NCBI RefSeq assembly: GCF_017795885.1
Contig: NZ_CP059297.1
Span: forward strand, 1-64,000
From: Brevundimonas sp. AJA228-03
GTDB lineage: Bacteria > Pseudomonadota > Alphaproteobacteria > Caulobacterales > Caulobacteraceae
DNA: 64,000 nt
Direction: 5' to 3'
How positions within the stretch are numbered: the stretch's first letter is position 1; every line of letters starts with the position of its first letter. The translations under genes were made by a program, and so were the position numbers. Below the pieces are notes generated by a model. It saw nothing but the letters and a program-made list of their open reading frames with translations, did not search any database and was not told the origin of the DNA. Positions 20,292 through 27,817 of the stretch are shown one piece after another.

Positions 20292-20951
20292 TTACGCCGT
20301 CTCGAGCACCTTCGCGCCGACCAGGCCCTTGATGTAGTCGCGGATGCCTTCGTCGGTGGCGTTGGCGAAGAAATATTCCTGGAATTTCTCGCCGGCGATC
20401 GTGGCCTTGAGCAGGTCCTGATCGACGGTCTTCAGCACCGTCAGCATATCGTGGCAGGTCACGGCCTTCAGCGATTTCAGGATGCCCCGGTTCGTGGCCA
20501 TGATCTGGGCCCGCTCACGCGGATAGCCGAGGCCGCGCTCGCCCTCGAACAGCTTGCGATACACGTCCTGCAGGTTCAGTTCGGCGGCCCAGCCGAAGCC
20601 CTTGGCATAGGGCATGGAGATGGCGTTGCCGTCGTTGATCTGGCCGAACAGGAAGGCGTCCGTGGGGTCGATGATCAGGCCGCAAAAGACGCCCGGCATG
20701 GCGTTGCAGGCCAGCATGGAGCCCGTGCCCGTGCCGCAGCCGGTGACGACGAAATCGGCCGCGCCGGAGTTCAGCAGGATGCCGGTCAACAGGCCGTTCA
20801 TGACATAGGTCAGCGAGGCCTTATCCTCGGGCGCATACATGCCGTAGTGGAACACGTCATGACCCAGCGGCACGGCGACGGCGTTCAGCGCGTCGTGAAC
20901 GGTGGTGCTCTTGGCGGCCTGGCTGTTCTCGATGATCAGCGCGATTTTCAT
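20292..20951 (-). CDS. RpiB/LacA/LacB-family sugar-phosphate isomerase (candidate deoxyuronate isomerase)
   Basis: A 219-aa protein of the RpiB/LacAB isomerase family. The N-terminus has the family's nucleotide-like fold (MKIALIIENSQAAK) and the VVTGCGTGTGSMLACNAMPG segment carrying the catalytic Cys position. It is longer than ordinary RpiB (about 150 aa), with a helical C-terminal extension. It is divergent from kduD and shares its operator region, and no kduI is seen in the cluster. RpiB-family DhuI of streptococci isomerises 4-deoxy-5-keto-uronate, so that activity is a good candidate here. Ribose-5-phosphate isomerase is the alternative. Confidence 0.85.
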   Translation of the reverse strand: MKIALIIENSQAAKSTTVHDALNAVAVPLGHDVFHYGMYAPEDKASLTYVMNGLLTGILLNSGAADFVVTGCGTGTGSMLACNAMPGVFCGLIIDPTDAFLFGQINDGNAISMPYAKGFGWAAELNLQDVYRKLFEGERGLGYPRERAQIMATNRGILKSLKAVTCHDMLTVLKTVDQDLLKATIAGEKFQEYFFANATDEGIRDYIKGLVGAKVLETA

Positions 20952-21023
20952 GGGTATCCTCTCGGCAGGTCTGTGGAGTTGCCGATGGCTTTACCCCGTC
21001 GCGCGATCATTTGCATCTGGTTT

Positions 21024-21038
21024 TGACACCGGTTACCA
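21024..21038 (-). promoter_or_regulatory. LacI-type operator, site 2 (rpiB-like/kduD divergent promoter)
   Basis: TGACACCGGTTACCA, the exact reverse complement of the site at 19101-19115. It lies midway between the divergent rpiB-like and kduD starts, where one repressor could block both promoters. Confidence 0.78.
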
Positions 21039-21108
21039 CCGACCGGAAATGCCGGTCAGTGGACCGGCGCATTCAGATGGGACACGCATCCCGTCGCGCA
21101 GCTGAGTG

Positions 21109-21873
21109 ATGAGCATGGCCAATCCATTCAACCTGACCGGCAAGGTCGCCCTCGTCACCGGCGGCAACACCGGAATCGGCCAGGGGATCGCCCTGGCTCT
21201 GGCCGACGCGGGGGCTTCCATCGCCTCGGTCGCCCGCCGTGCGTCCGACGACACGGTCGGACAGTGCCTCGCCAGGGGCGTCGAGGCCCTCTCCATACAG
21301 GCAGACCTCGGCTCCATGGAGCCGATCCAGCGAATCGTCGATGAAGCGACCGCCGGGCTCGGGCCCATCGACATTCTGGTCAACAACGCGGGCATCATCC
21401 GCCGGGCCGACGCCGTCGACTTCACCGAGGAAGACTGGGACGCAGTGCTGAACGTCAATCTGAAGTCGGTCTTCTTCCTGTCCCAGGCGGTGGTGCGCGA
21501 CATGATCGCGGGTGGGCGCGGCGGCAAGATCATCAACACCGCCTCCATGCTGTCCTATCAGGGCGGCATCCGCGTGCCGTCCTATACGGCCTCCAAGTCC
21601 GGGGTCGCGGGCCTGACCAAGCTGATGGCGAACGAGTGGGCGAAGCACGGTATCAATGCCAATGCCATCGCCCCCGGCTATTTCGCCACCGACAACACCC
21701 AGGCGCTCCAGGACGATCCGGTTCGCTCGAAGGAAATCCTTGGCCGCATCCCGGCCGGTCGCTGGGGCCAGCCGTCCGACATCGGCGGCGCAGCCGTCTT
21801 CCTGGCGTCGCCCGCCTCCGATTATGTCCAGGGCATCACCCTGCCGGTCGACGGCGGCTGGCTCGCGCGCTGA
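21109..21873 (+). CDS. kduD: 2-dehydro-3-deoxy-D-gluconate 5-dehydrogenase KduD
   Basis: Short-chain dehydrogenase that reduces 2,5-diketo-3-deoxygluconate to KDG in pectin breakdown. The product is 254 aa from the ATG at 21109; an ATG at 21115 and a GTG at 21106 are alternatives. It shows the cofactor loop TGGNTGIG (residues 17-24), NNAG (92-95), the catalytic Ser in INTAS (146) and YxxxK (159-163). The opening NPFNLTGKVALVTG is typical of KduD. It lies 20 bp before the KDG kinase gene and is probably one operon with it. Confidence 0.9.
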   Translation: MSMANPFNLTGKVALVTGGNTGIGQGIALALADAGASIASVARRASDDTVGQCLARGVEALSIQADLGSMEPIQRIVDEATAGLGPIDILVNNAGIIRRADAVDFTEEDWDAVLNVNLKSVFFLSQAVVRDMIAGGRGGKIINTASMLSYQGGIRVPSYTASKSGVAGLTKLMANEWAKHGINANAIAPGYFATDNTQALQDDPVRSKEILGRIPAGRWGQPSDIGGAAVFLASPASDYVQGITLPVDGGWLAR

Positions 21874-21893
21874 TCGCGGGCTAGCGTGACGGC

Positions 21894-22925
21894 ATGACCC
21901 AATCGACCTCCGGCGGCCGCATCCTCTGCTTCGGCGAGATGCTGCTGCGTCTCACGCCCAACGACGGCGAACTTCTGCTGCAGTCGCCCGGCCTGACCGC
22001 ACGTCCGGGCGGGGCAGAGGCCAATGTCGCAGTATCGCTGGCGCGGTTCGGGGCCCCCGCCGCCCTCGCCACCGTCCTGCCCGACAATGCGCTCGGCCAC
22101 GCCGCCCGTGACGAGGTCAGAAAGCACGGGGTGGACACCGCCGGGGTGCTGTTCCTTCCGGGACGGATGGGGCTGTACTTCCTGACGCCGGGGGCCGTCC
22201 GCCGCCCGTCCGAAGTCCTCTATGACCGCGCCGGATCGGCCTTCGTCCAGCATGTGGACGGCGCGATGGACTGGGCGAAGCTGCTGGATGGCGTGGCGTG
22301 GCTGCACCTGTCCGGCGTCACCCCGGCCACCGGGCCGACCGGATCGGCCGCCGCCCTGGCCGCCATCGCCGCCGCGACCGCCGCCGGGGTCAAGGTCAGC
22401 TTCGACGGCAACTTCCGGGGCAAGCTGTGGGCCGAGTGGGCGGGCGACCCGCCCCGTGTCCTGGGCCAGATGCTGGCGGGATCAAGCCTCGCCTTCGCCG
22501 ACGACCGCGACTTCGCCCTCGTGCTGGGCCGCAGCTTCGACGACGCAGACCCCGCCCTGCGCCGCCGCGCCGCCGCCCGCGCCGCCTTCGAGACCTGGCC
22601 GTCGCTGGAGCGCATCTGCTGCACCCTGCGCGTCAATGACAGCGTCCAGGACCAGACCCTGTCGGCGGTCATGATCACCCGCGACGGCGAGCACCATGCC
22701 GCGCCCATCGCCCTGACCGGCGTCGTCGACCGCGTCGGCGGCGGCGACGCCTTCGCCTCGGGCGTCCTGTTCGGCGTCTGGAGCGGCTGGTCCAACGACG
22801 AAGCCCTGGCGTTCGGTCTGGCCGCAGCGGGCTTGAAACACTCCGTCCCGGGCGATTTCAACCTGTTCGGCCAGGCCCAGGTCCGTGCCGCCATGACCGC
22901 CGAAGGCTTCGACATCCGGCGCTGA
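21894..22925 (+). CDS. kdgK: 2-keto-3-deoxygluconate kinase KdgK (PfkB family)
   Basis: Phosphorylates KDG to KDPG for Entner-Doudoroff cleavage. The 343-aa PfkB-family product has an N-terminal RILCFGEMLLRLTP strand, RPGGAEANVAVSLARFG substrate loop, FDGNFRGKLW (the usual FDxNxR) and the catalytic GGGDAFASG near residue 282. No KDPG aldolase gene is seen in the window. It follows kduD closely and fits the pathway order isomerase, KduD, KdgK. Confidence 0.93.
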   Translation: MTQSTSGGRILCFGEMLLRLTPNDGELLLQSPGLTARPGGAEANVAVSLARFGAPAALATVLPDNALGHAARDEVRKHGVDTAGVLFLPGRMGLYFLTPGAVRRPSEVLYDRAGSAFVQHVDGAMDWAKLLDGVAWLHLSGVTPATGPTGSAAALAAIAAATAAGVKVSFDGNFRGKLWAEWAGDPPRVLGQMLAGSSLAFADDRDFALVLGRSFDDADPALRRRAAARAAFETWPSLERICCTLRVNDSVQDQTLSAVMITRDGEHHAAPIALTGVVDRVGGGDAFASGVLFGVWSGWSNDEALAFGLAAAGLKHSVPGDFNLFGQAQVRAAMTAEGFDIRR

Positions 22926-22932
22926 TCCGACC

Positions 22933-22948
22933 CCTCCCCTAGGGGAGG
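22933..22948. terminator. Perfect 16-bp palindrome after kdgK
   Basis: CCTCCCCTAGGGGAGG is a perfect dyad seven bases after the kdgK stop, followed by ATT only. It could help end the kduD-kdgK transcript before the pectate lyase promoter, but it lacks a T-tract and a loop of normal size. Confidence 0.4.
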
Positions 22949-22957
22949 ATTGCCGCT

Positions 22958-22972
22958 AGGAAACCGGTGTCA
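22958..22972 (+). promoter_or_regulatory. LacI-type operator, site 3 (pectate lyase promoter)
   Basis: AGGAAACCGGTGTCA matches the site at 19101 in 13 of 15 positions, including the whole core and right half. It lies 66 bp before the pectate lyase ATG. Confidence 0.65.
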
Positions 22973-23037
22973 TCGGTGTATCTTGCGGCCCGGCGGTCGT
23001 TAGAACCGCCCCCCAGGAAACGACCGGAGCTCTACCC

Positions 23038-24675
23038 ATGTCTGCGTCCCTGTCGCGCCGAGCCGTCCTGGCCTCGGGTGCCGCTCTCGCCAGCTTCGCC
23101 GCAGCGGGCCCCGTTTTCGCGCAGACGACCCCGGACCGTTCCACCATTCTCGCCACCATGAAGCGCGCCACCGCCTTCATGACGGACGAGGTCGCCGTGG
23201 GCGGCGGCTATGTCTGGCAGGTCCTGCCCGACTTCTCGCGTCGCTGGGGCGAGCTGGAGGCCAAACCGACGATGATCTGGGTCCAGCCTCCCGGCACAGC
23301 CACGGTCGGCCATGTCTATCTGGACGCCTATCACGCCACGGGTGACGAGCAGTTCTACGACGCGGCGAAGGCCTGCGCCGACGCGCTGATCGCGGGCCAG
23401 CATCCGCGTGGTGGCTGGAACTACGTCATCGATACGGCGGGCGAGGAGAGCCTGAAGGACTGGTACGAGACGATCGGCGGCAACGCCTGGCGGCTGGAGG
23501 AATTCCAGCGCTACTACGGCAATGCCACCTTCGACGACGCCGGCACGGCCGAGGCGTCCCAGCTGCTGCTGCGCATCTATCTGGAAAAGCGCGAGCGCCG
23601 GTATCGCGCGCCGCTCGACAAGGCAATCCAGTTCGTCCTGGACGCCCAGTATCCCAACGGCGGCTGGCCCCAGCGCTTCCCGTTCGTCGAGAACGGCGGC
23701 CTGCACGGCCACGCCGACTATACCCCCTACATCACCTTCAACGACGACGTGGCGGGCGAGAACATCGAGTTCCTGCTCTATGTCCACCAGGCGCTCGGCT
23801 CCAATGACCCCCGTCTGGTCGATGCCATCCAGCGCGGGATGGACATCTTCGTCGCCACCCAGCAGCCCCTGCCCCAGCCCGCCTGGGGCCTGCAGCATTT
23901 CCCCGACACGCTGAAGCCCGCCCCGGCCCGCACCATCGAGCCCCAGGCCTTCGCCACCCACACCACGGCGACGAACATCCGCTCCATGATCGGATTCTAC
24001 AGGCTGACCGGCGACCGCAAATTCCTGGCCCGCCTGCCCGAGGCCCTGGACTGGCTGGATCAGGTGAAGACGCCCCAGGCCCTGATCGCACCCGGCCGCA
24101 CCCATCCGACCTTCATCCTCGAAGGCTCCAACACCCCGGTCTACATCCACCGTCGGGGGTCCAACATTCGCAACGGCCACTATTACGCCGACGACAATCC
24201 CAACAATCTGGTCATCCACTACGGCTCGTTCCGGAACCTCGACACCGCGGCCCTGCGCGCCGAGTACGAGGCCGCCGCCGCCCTGACGCCCGAGGCCGTG
24301 ATCGCGACCTCGCCGCTGAAGGCCCGGCCCGGCACCCGCGCCCTGCCGAAGTATTTCACCCTGAAGGACGTCAGCATCTGGGACATGGGCACCGAGGGCC
24401 GCCGTCCCCGCCCCGTCGCCCCGACCCGGGCCGCGGAACTGGCCGGTGCCCTGAACGCACGCGGATACTGGCCCAGCCGGCTGACCACGACCTCCAATCC
24501 CTACAACGGCCCCTCGCCCGAGGCGGTCACGGGTGGGGAGTATCAGACGACACGCGTCGGCGACCTGTGGGACACTTCGCCCTACACCACCGACTTCCCG
24601 GTCGAAGGCATCTCGACCCAGACCTTCATCAACAACATGGGCGACCTGATCGAGGCGCTGCAGGCCGCGTCGTGA
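23038..24675 (+). CDS. pelA: Pectate lyase, polysaccharide lyase family 10
   Basis: Secreted lyase that cleaves polygalacturonate by beta-elimination. The product is 545 aa. The N-terminus LSRRAVLASGAALASF has a twin-Arg pattern ending near AQT, so Tat export is likely. The mature protein has PL10 hallmarks: YPNGGWPQRFP, an HADYTPYITFNDDV segment, a TATNIRSMIGFYRLTG helix and IHRRGSNIRNGHYYADD. It is preceded by an operator-like site and followed, with a GTGA overlap, by the LamG lipoprotein gene. It supplies the unsaturated oligomers that feed the neighbouring KduD/KdgK pathway. Confidence 0.88.
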   Translation: MSASLSRRAVLASGAALASFAAAGPVFAQTTPDRSTILATMKRATAFMTDEVAVGGGYVWQVLPDFSRRWGELEAKPTMIWVQPPGTATVGHVYLDAYHATGDEQFYDAAKACADALIAGQHPRGGWNYVIDTAGEESLKDWYETIGGNAWRLEEFQRYYGNATFDDAGTAEASQLLLRIYLEKRERRYRAPLDKAIQFVLDAQYPNGGWPQRFPFVENGGLHGHADYTPYITFNDDVAGENIEFLLYVHQALGSNDPRLVDAIQRGMDIFVATQQPLPQPAWGLQHFPDTLKPAPARTIEPQAFATHTTATNIRSMIGFYRLTGDRKFLARLPEALDWLDQVKTPQALIAPGRTHPTFILEGSNTPVYIHRRGSNIRNGHYYADDNPNNLVIHYGSFRNLDTAALRAEYEAAAALTPEAVIATSPLKARPGTRALPKYFTLKDVSIWDMGTEGRRPRPVAPTRAAELAGALNARGYWPSRLTTTSNPYNGPSPEAVTGGEYQTTRVGDLWDTSPYTTDFPVEGISTQTFINNMGDLIEALQAAS

Positions 24676-25385
24676 ACCCGCTGGATCGACGCCGTGTCCT
24701 GGCCGGGCTGGGTGCCACGCCCCTGGCGGGCTGCGCGACCTTTCCCGGCTCGGGTCGGCCCGAATCGATCGTCTGGCGCTTTGGCGACCTCGCCAGCATC
24801 GGCGCGCCGCTGACGATCGAGGGCGCGCCCCGACCGGTGGCGGGTCCGGCCTCCCTGCCGGGCGGAGCCCTGCTATTCGACGGGGTCGACGACGCCCTGT
24901 TCATCGGCCAGCACCCGCTGGCCGGGGCCGCGACCTTCGCCTTCGAGGCCGTCTTTCGTCCCGACGGCGGTGCCACCGAACAGCGCTGGCTGCATCTGCA
25001 GGCCGACGAGGACGCCGTCCCTGGCCAGGCCCCCGTCGGCACCCGCTTCCTGTTCGAGATCCGCGTCTATGGCGACGAATGGGCGCTGGACGCCTTCGTC
25101 AAGGGCCCGACCTACAACCAGACCCTGGTGTTTCCCGATCGACGCCACCCCGTCGGCCGCTGGCACCATGTCGCCCAGACGTATGACGGCACGACCTACC
25201 GGTCCTTCGTCAACGGCGAACTCCAGGGCGAGGCCGTCGTCGCCTTCACGCCCCAAGGCCCCGGCCGCGCCTCGGTGGGCACGCGGATCAACCGCGTCAG
25301 CTACTTCAATGGCGCGATCGCGGAGGCCCGCTTCACCCGCCGCTTCCTGCGACCCGATCAGTTCACCGGCGGAAACCCCGCGTGA
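24672..25385 (+). CDS. LamG/concanavalin-like jelly-roll lipoprotein
   Basis: A 237-aa exported lipoprotein whose GTG start overlaps the pectate lyase stop (GTGA at 24672-24675), so it is translated together with it. The N-terminus has an RRRVLAGLG twin-Arg-like start and a TPLAGC lipobox. The rest is a LamG-type sandwich: LLFDGVDDALFIGQH, FAFEAVFRPDG, GRWHHVAQTYDGTTYRSFVNGE and RASVGTRINR near the end. Such domains bind or cleave carbohydrate (PL7, PL18 and GH16 relatives share the fold). No catalytic residues are identified here, and a surface pectin-binding partner is one possibility. Confidence 0.85.
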   Translation: MNPLDRRRVLAGLGATPLAGCATFPGSGRPESIVWRFGDLASIGAPLTIEGAPRPVAGPASLPGGALLFDGVDDALFIGQHPLAGAATFAFEAVFRPDGGATEQRWLHLQADEDAVPGQAPVGTRFLFEIRVYGDEWALDAFVKGPTYNQTLVFPDRRHPVGRWHHVAQTYDGTTYRSFVNGELQGEAVVAFTPQGPGRASVGTRINRVSYFNGAIAEARFTRRFLRPDQFTGGNPA

Positions 25386-25417
25386 AAAAGGCCCCGGCGT
25401 TTCCGCCGGGGCCTTTT
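25386..25417. terminator. Bidirectional terminator between the LamG gene and rplS
   Basis: A perfect 10-bp stem GGCCCCGGCG/CGCCGGGGCC with a TTTC loop, flanked by AAAA and TTTT, so it reads as a terminator on both strands. It directly follows the LamG stop and precedes the convergent rplS end. Confidence 0.92.
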
Positions 25418-25461
25418 CATCGACCGGGCTCAAGTCGCCCGAAGGGCGGCAGCCCCAAGGA

Positions 25462-25890
25462 TCATGCCTCGTCGGTCGGCTTCTCGGCCGAACCGGTGAC
25501 CGGCACCACCGCGCCCTTGGCCGGGCGGACGGTCTGGCGCTCGGCGATCCGGGCGGACTTGCCGCGCCGGTCACGCAGGTAATACAGCTTGGCGCGCCGC
25601 ACGACGCCGCGACGCTTCACCTCGATCGACTCGATGTTGGGCGACAGGATCGGGAAGACGCGCTCGACGCCCTCGCCGAAGCTGATTTTGCGCACGGTGA
25701 AGTTCTCGTTCACGCCGCCGCCGGCGCGGGCGATGCAGACGCCTTCGAAGGCCTGGACGCGCTCGCGCTCGCCTTCCTTGATCTTGACGTTGACGCGAAG
25801 GGTGTCGCCGGGCTGGAAGTCCGGGATCGCGCGCACGGCGATCAGACGGGCTTTTTCTTCCGCTTCGAGCGTCTGAAGGATGTTGGCCAT
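25462..25890 (-). CDS. rplS: 50S ribosomal protein L19
   Basis: Structural protein of the large ribosomal subunit at the 30S-50S interface, 142 aa. [22 protein letters not shown], the [23 protein letters not shown] core and [23 protein letters not shown] are classical L19 sequence. A short Glu/Ala/Thr-rich C-terminal tail extends beyond E. coli L19, as is common in alphaproteobacteria. It follows trmD by 5 bp and ends at a strong bidirectional terminator. Confidence 0.98.
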   Translation of the reverse strand: MANILQTLEAEEKARLIAVRAIPDFQPGDTLRVNVKIKEGERERVQAFEGVCIARAGGGVNENFTVRKISFGEGVERVFPILSPNIESIEVKRRGVVRRAKLYYLRDRRGKSARIAERQTVRPAKGAVVPVTGSAEKPTDEA

Positions 25891-25895
25891 AGTCT

Positions 25896-26648
25896 CTATT
25901 CTCCTCGGGCTTTTGCGCCCTTTAGCTGTGATTTGGCGGAGGCGGGCTCCGCAGGTTTAGCGTCCAGATGCGCCGCCCAGAGGTCCGGCCGTCGCACCTT
26001 CGTCGTCTCTTCCCGCTGCGCCTGACGCCACGCGGCCATCCTGCGATGGTCGCCCGACAGCAGCACCTCGGGTATGTCGATCCCCTCGAACGTCCGCGGT
26101 CGCGTGTACTGCGGATGCTCCAGAAGACCGTCCTCGAAGCTCTCGGAACTCAGGCTTTCGGCCTGGCCCAGAACGCCGGGGATCAGTCGTACGCACGCCT
26201 CGATCACCACCATCGCCGCTGCCTCGCCACCGGCCAGGACCGCGTCTCCGACGGAGACCTCCTCGAACCCCCGGGCGTCGAGCACCCGCTGGTCCACCCC
26301 CTCGAACCGGCCGCACAGGACGGTGATCCCGTCCGCCCTGGCCCATTCCTTGACTCGCGCCTGCGTCAGGGGTCGACCGCGTGCGCTCATGTACAAAAGC
26401 GGCCGGGGCGGGCCCTCCACACTGTCCAGTGCGCGAGCCACCACGTCCGCCTTCAGAACCTGTCCGGGACCGCCACCCGCAGGGGTGTCGTCCAGGAAGC
26501 CGCGCTTATCTTCGGAAAAGTCCCGAATGTCCACCGTTTCCAGCGCCCACAGCCCCTTCTCGCGCCAGGCCGTGCCGATCAGCGACACGCCGAGCGGCCC
26601 CGGAAACGCCTCGGGGAACATGGTCAGGACGGTCGCGGTGAAGGGCAT
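25896..26648 (-). CDS. trmD: tRNA (guanine-N1)-methyltransferase TrmD
   Basis: Forms m1G37 in tRNAs reading CNN and GGN codons, preventing frameshifts. The product is 250 aa of the SPOUT knot class. Family features include [15 protein letters not shown] at the start, [26 protein letters not shown] and [16 protein letters not shown] forming the SAM knot, then a basic C-terminal domain. It is co-transcribed with rplS. rpsP and rimM are not adjacent upstream; a palindromic repeat and trxA are there instead. Confidence 0.97.
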   Translation of the reverse strand: MPFTATVLTMFPEAFPGPLGVSLIGTAWREKGLWALETVDIRDFSEDKRGFLDDTPAGGGPGQVLKADVVARALDSVEGPPRPLLYMSARGRPLTQARVKEWARADGITVLCGRFEGVDQRVLDARGFEEVSVGDAVLAGGEAAAMVVIEACVRLIPGVLGQAESLSSESFEDGLLEHPQYTRPRTFEGIDIPEVLLSGDHRRMAAWRQAQREETTKVRRPDLWAAHLDAKPAEPASAKSQLKGAKARGE

Positions 26649-26670
26649 CGGGGGCGTTTAGCCGAAACAA

Positions 26671-26817
26671 TCCTCCCCCGCGAGCGCAGCGAACGGGGGA
26701 GGGGGACCGCCCGAAGGGTGGTGGAGGGGGCGGAAGCACGCACCGTGTCCGGGGGTCGCCCCCTCCACCCCCGCGCAAGCGCGCGGCGGTCCCCCTCCCC
26801 CGCTGCGCGGGTGAGGA
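26671..26817. repeat. 147-bp nested palindromic intergenic element
   Basis: Lies between trmD and the trxA stop. Perfect inverted arms nest: GGGGGAGGGGGACCGCC (26695-26711) with its complement at 26785-26801, and GGTGGAGGGGGCG (26720-26732) with 26757-26769. The outer ends (TCCTCCCCCGCG and CGCGGGTGAGGA) also pair imperfectly. A second short fold pairs 26672-26680 with 26694-26702. It looks like a REP/MITE-type dispersed repeat. Confidence 0.8.
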
Positions 26818-27153
26818 TCAAGCCTTCGCCGCGATCCCCGTCTCGGCCAGCCATTCCAGGATCTTGCCCTTGGGCATGGCCCCGACCTTCAGCGAGGTCA
26901 TCTGGCCGTCCTTGAACAGCATCAGGGTCGGAATGCCCTTCACGCCCAGCTTCGACGGGGTCATGGGGCTGTCATCGATATTGATCTTGGCGATCGTCAC
27001 CTGACCGGCCAGTTCATCGGAAATCTGCTCCAGCGCCGGACCGATCTGCTTGCACGGCCCGCACCACTCCGCCCAGAAGTCCACCAGCACCGGCGTGGAG
27101 GCCTTCAGCACGTCGGCATCGAAGCTGTCGTCGGTGACCTTCATCGTGGCCAT
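26818..27153 (-). CDS. trxA: Thioredoxin
   Basis: Cytosolic disulfide reductase, 111 aa. Active site WCGPCK with the preceding VDFWAE strand, the buried Asp, the cis-Pro segment GIPTLMLF and the GAMPKGKILEWL C-terminal helix are all in place. An AAGGAGAT ribosome-binding site precedes the ATG at 27153. In relatives trxA follows the addBA genes; here a DUF7684 gene lies between. Confidence 0.97.
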   Translation of the reverse strand: MATMKVTDDSFDADVLKASTPVLVDFWAEWCGPCKQIGPALEQISDELAGQVTIAKINIDDSPMTPSKLGVKGIPTLMLFKDGQMTSLKVGAMPKGKILEWLAETGIAAKA

Positions 27154-27308
27154 GGGGGATCTCCTTGGGGGCAGCGCGGGCGCACCCGGTGTCTCTTGTT
27201 CGGGTGAGATGTGGGGCGATTCTGGGGGAAATCAACGGAGGCCTTTCCGCATCCGCCGATCCACTTCCGGCAACTCACCGATGTCCGTTGACGACCGTTA
27301 GCACCAGT

Positions 27309-27743
27309 TCATTCTACCAGCGTCTGCGCTGCTGCGTAGGCTTCGAGCATTTCGACCTCCCGGTTCGTCGGGCCGATGTCGATAATGGCGACATGTTCCA
27401 AGGAAACCATTGGGTGGTGTGCAGTGAAGCCCGCATACCAAAACACCTCTGCGAGTGGTTCGTCGTCATGCCATGTCGTCATGACGAACTGGTCGTCCGG
27501 AACGTCGTCGAGGCCCGTGACGATATGATTTGCCCAATCAACACTATCGTCCCACGAACTGCACTCGACGCCCCATGCCATCATGTAGAGGCAACCTGAC
27601 CGGACTAGCCATTCGCTGACCTGATCCTGCCAATCGTTGGCAACGGCCTGTTGCAGCACGAGAACCGCTTTAAACGGTTCGACTTCACCAATCGCGGGAG
27701 GCTGTGAGCCCGCTGGCAAATGAACATAGCTTAGGGTCATCAA
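27309..27743 (-). CDS. DUF7684 family protein
   Basis: A 144-aa cytoplasmic protein resembling the DUF7684 family, with the characteristic SGCLYMMAWGVECSSWDDSVDWAN and DDQFVMTTWHDDEPLAEVFWYA segments. No signal peptide or membrane helix. Its DNA is visibly less GC-rich than the flanking genes, which suggests later acquisition between addA and trxA. The biochemical role of the family is not known to me. Confidence 0.8.
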   Translation of the reverse strand: MMTLSYVHLPAGSQPPAIGEVEPFKAVLVLQQAVANDWQDQVSEWLVRSGCLYMMAWGVECSSWDDSVDWANHIVTGLDDVPDDQFVMTTWHDDEPLAEVFWYAGFTAHHPMVSLEHVAIIDIGPTNREVEMLEAYAAAQTLVE

Positions 27744-27817
27744 GCGACTCCATTGCTGGCTTCACAATCGGGTCTACTAACTGCCATTACGCCCAAGTCG
27801 TTGAGCTTTTTCGCGGT

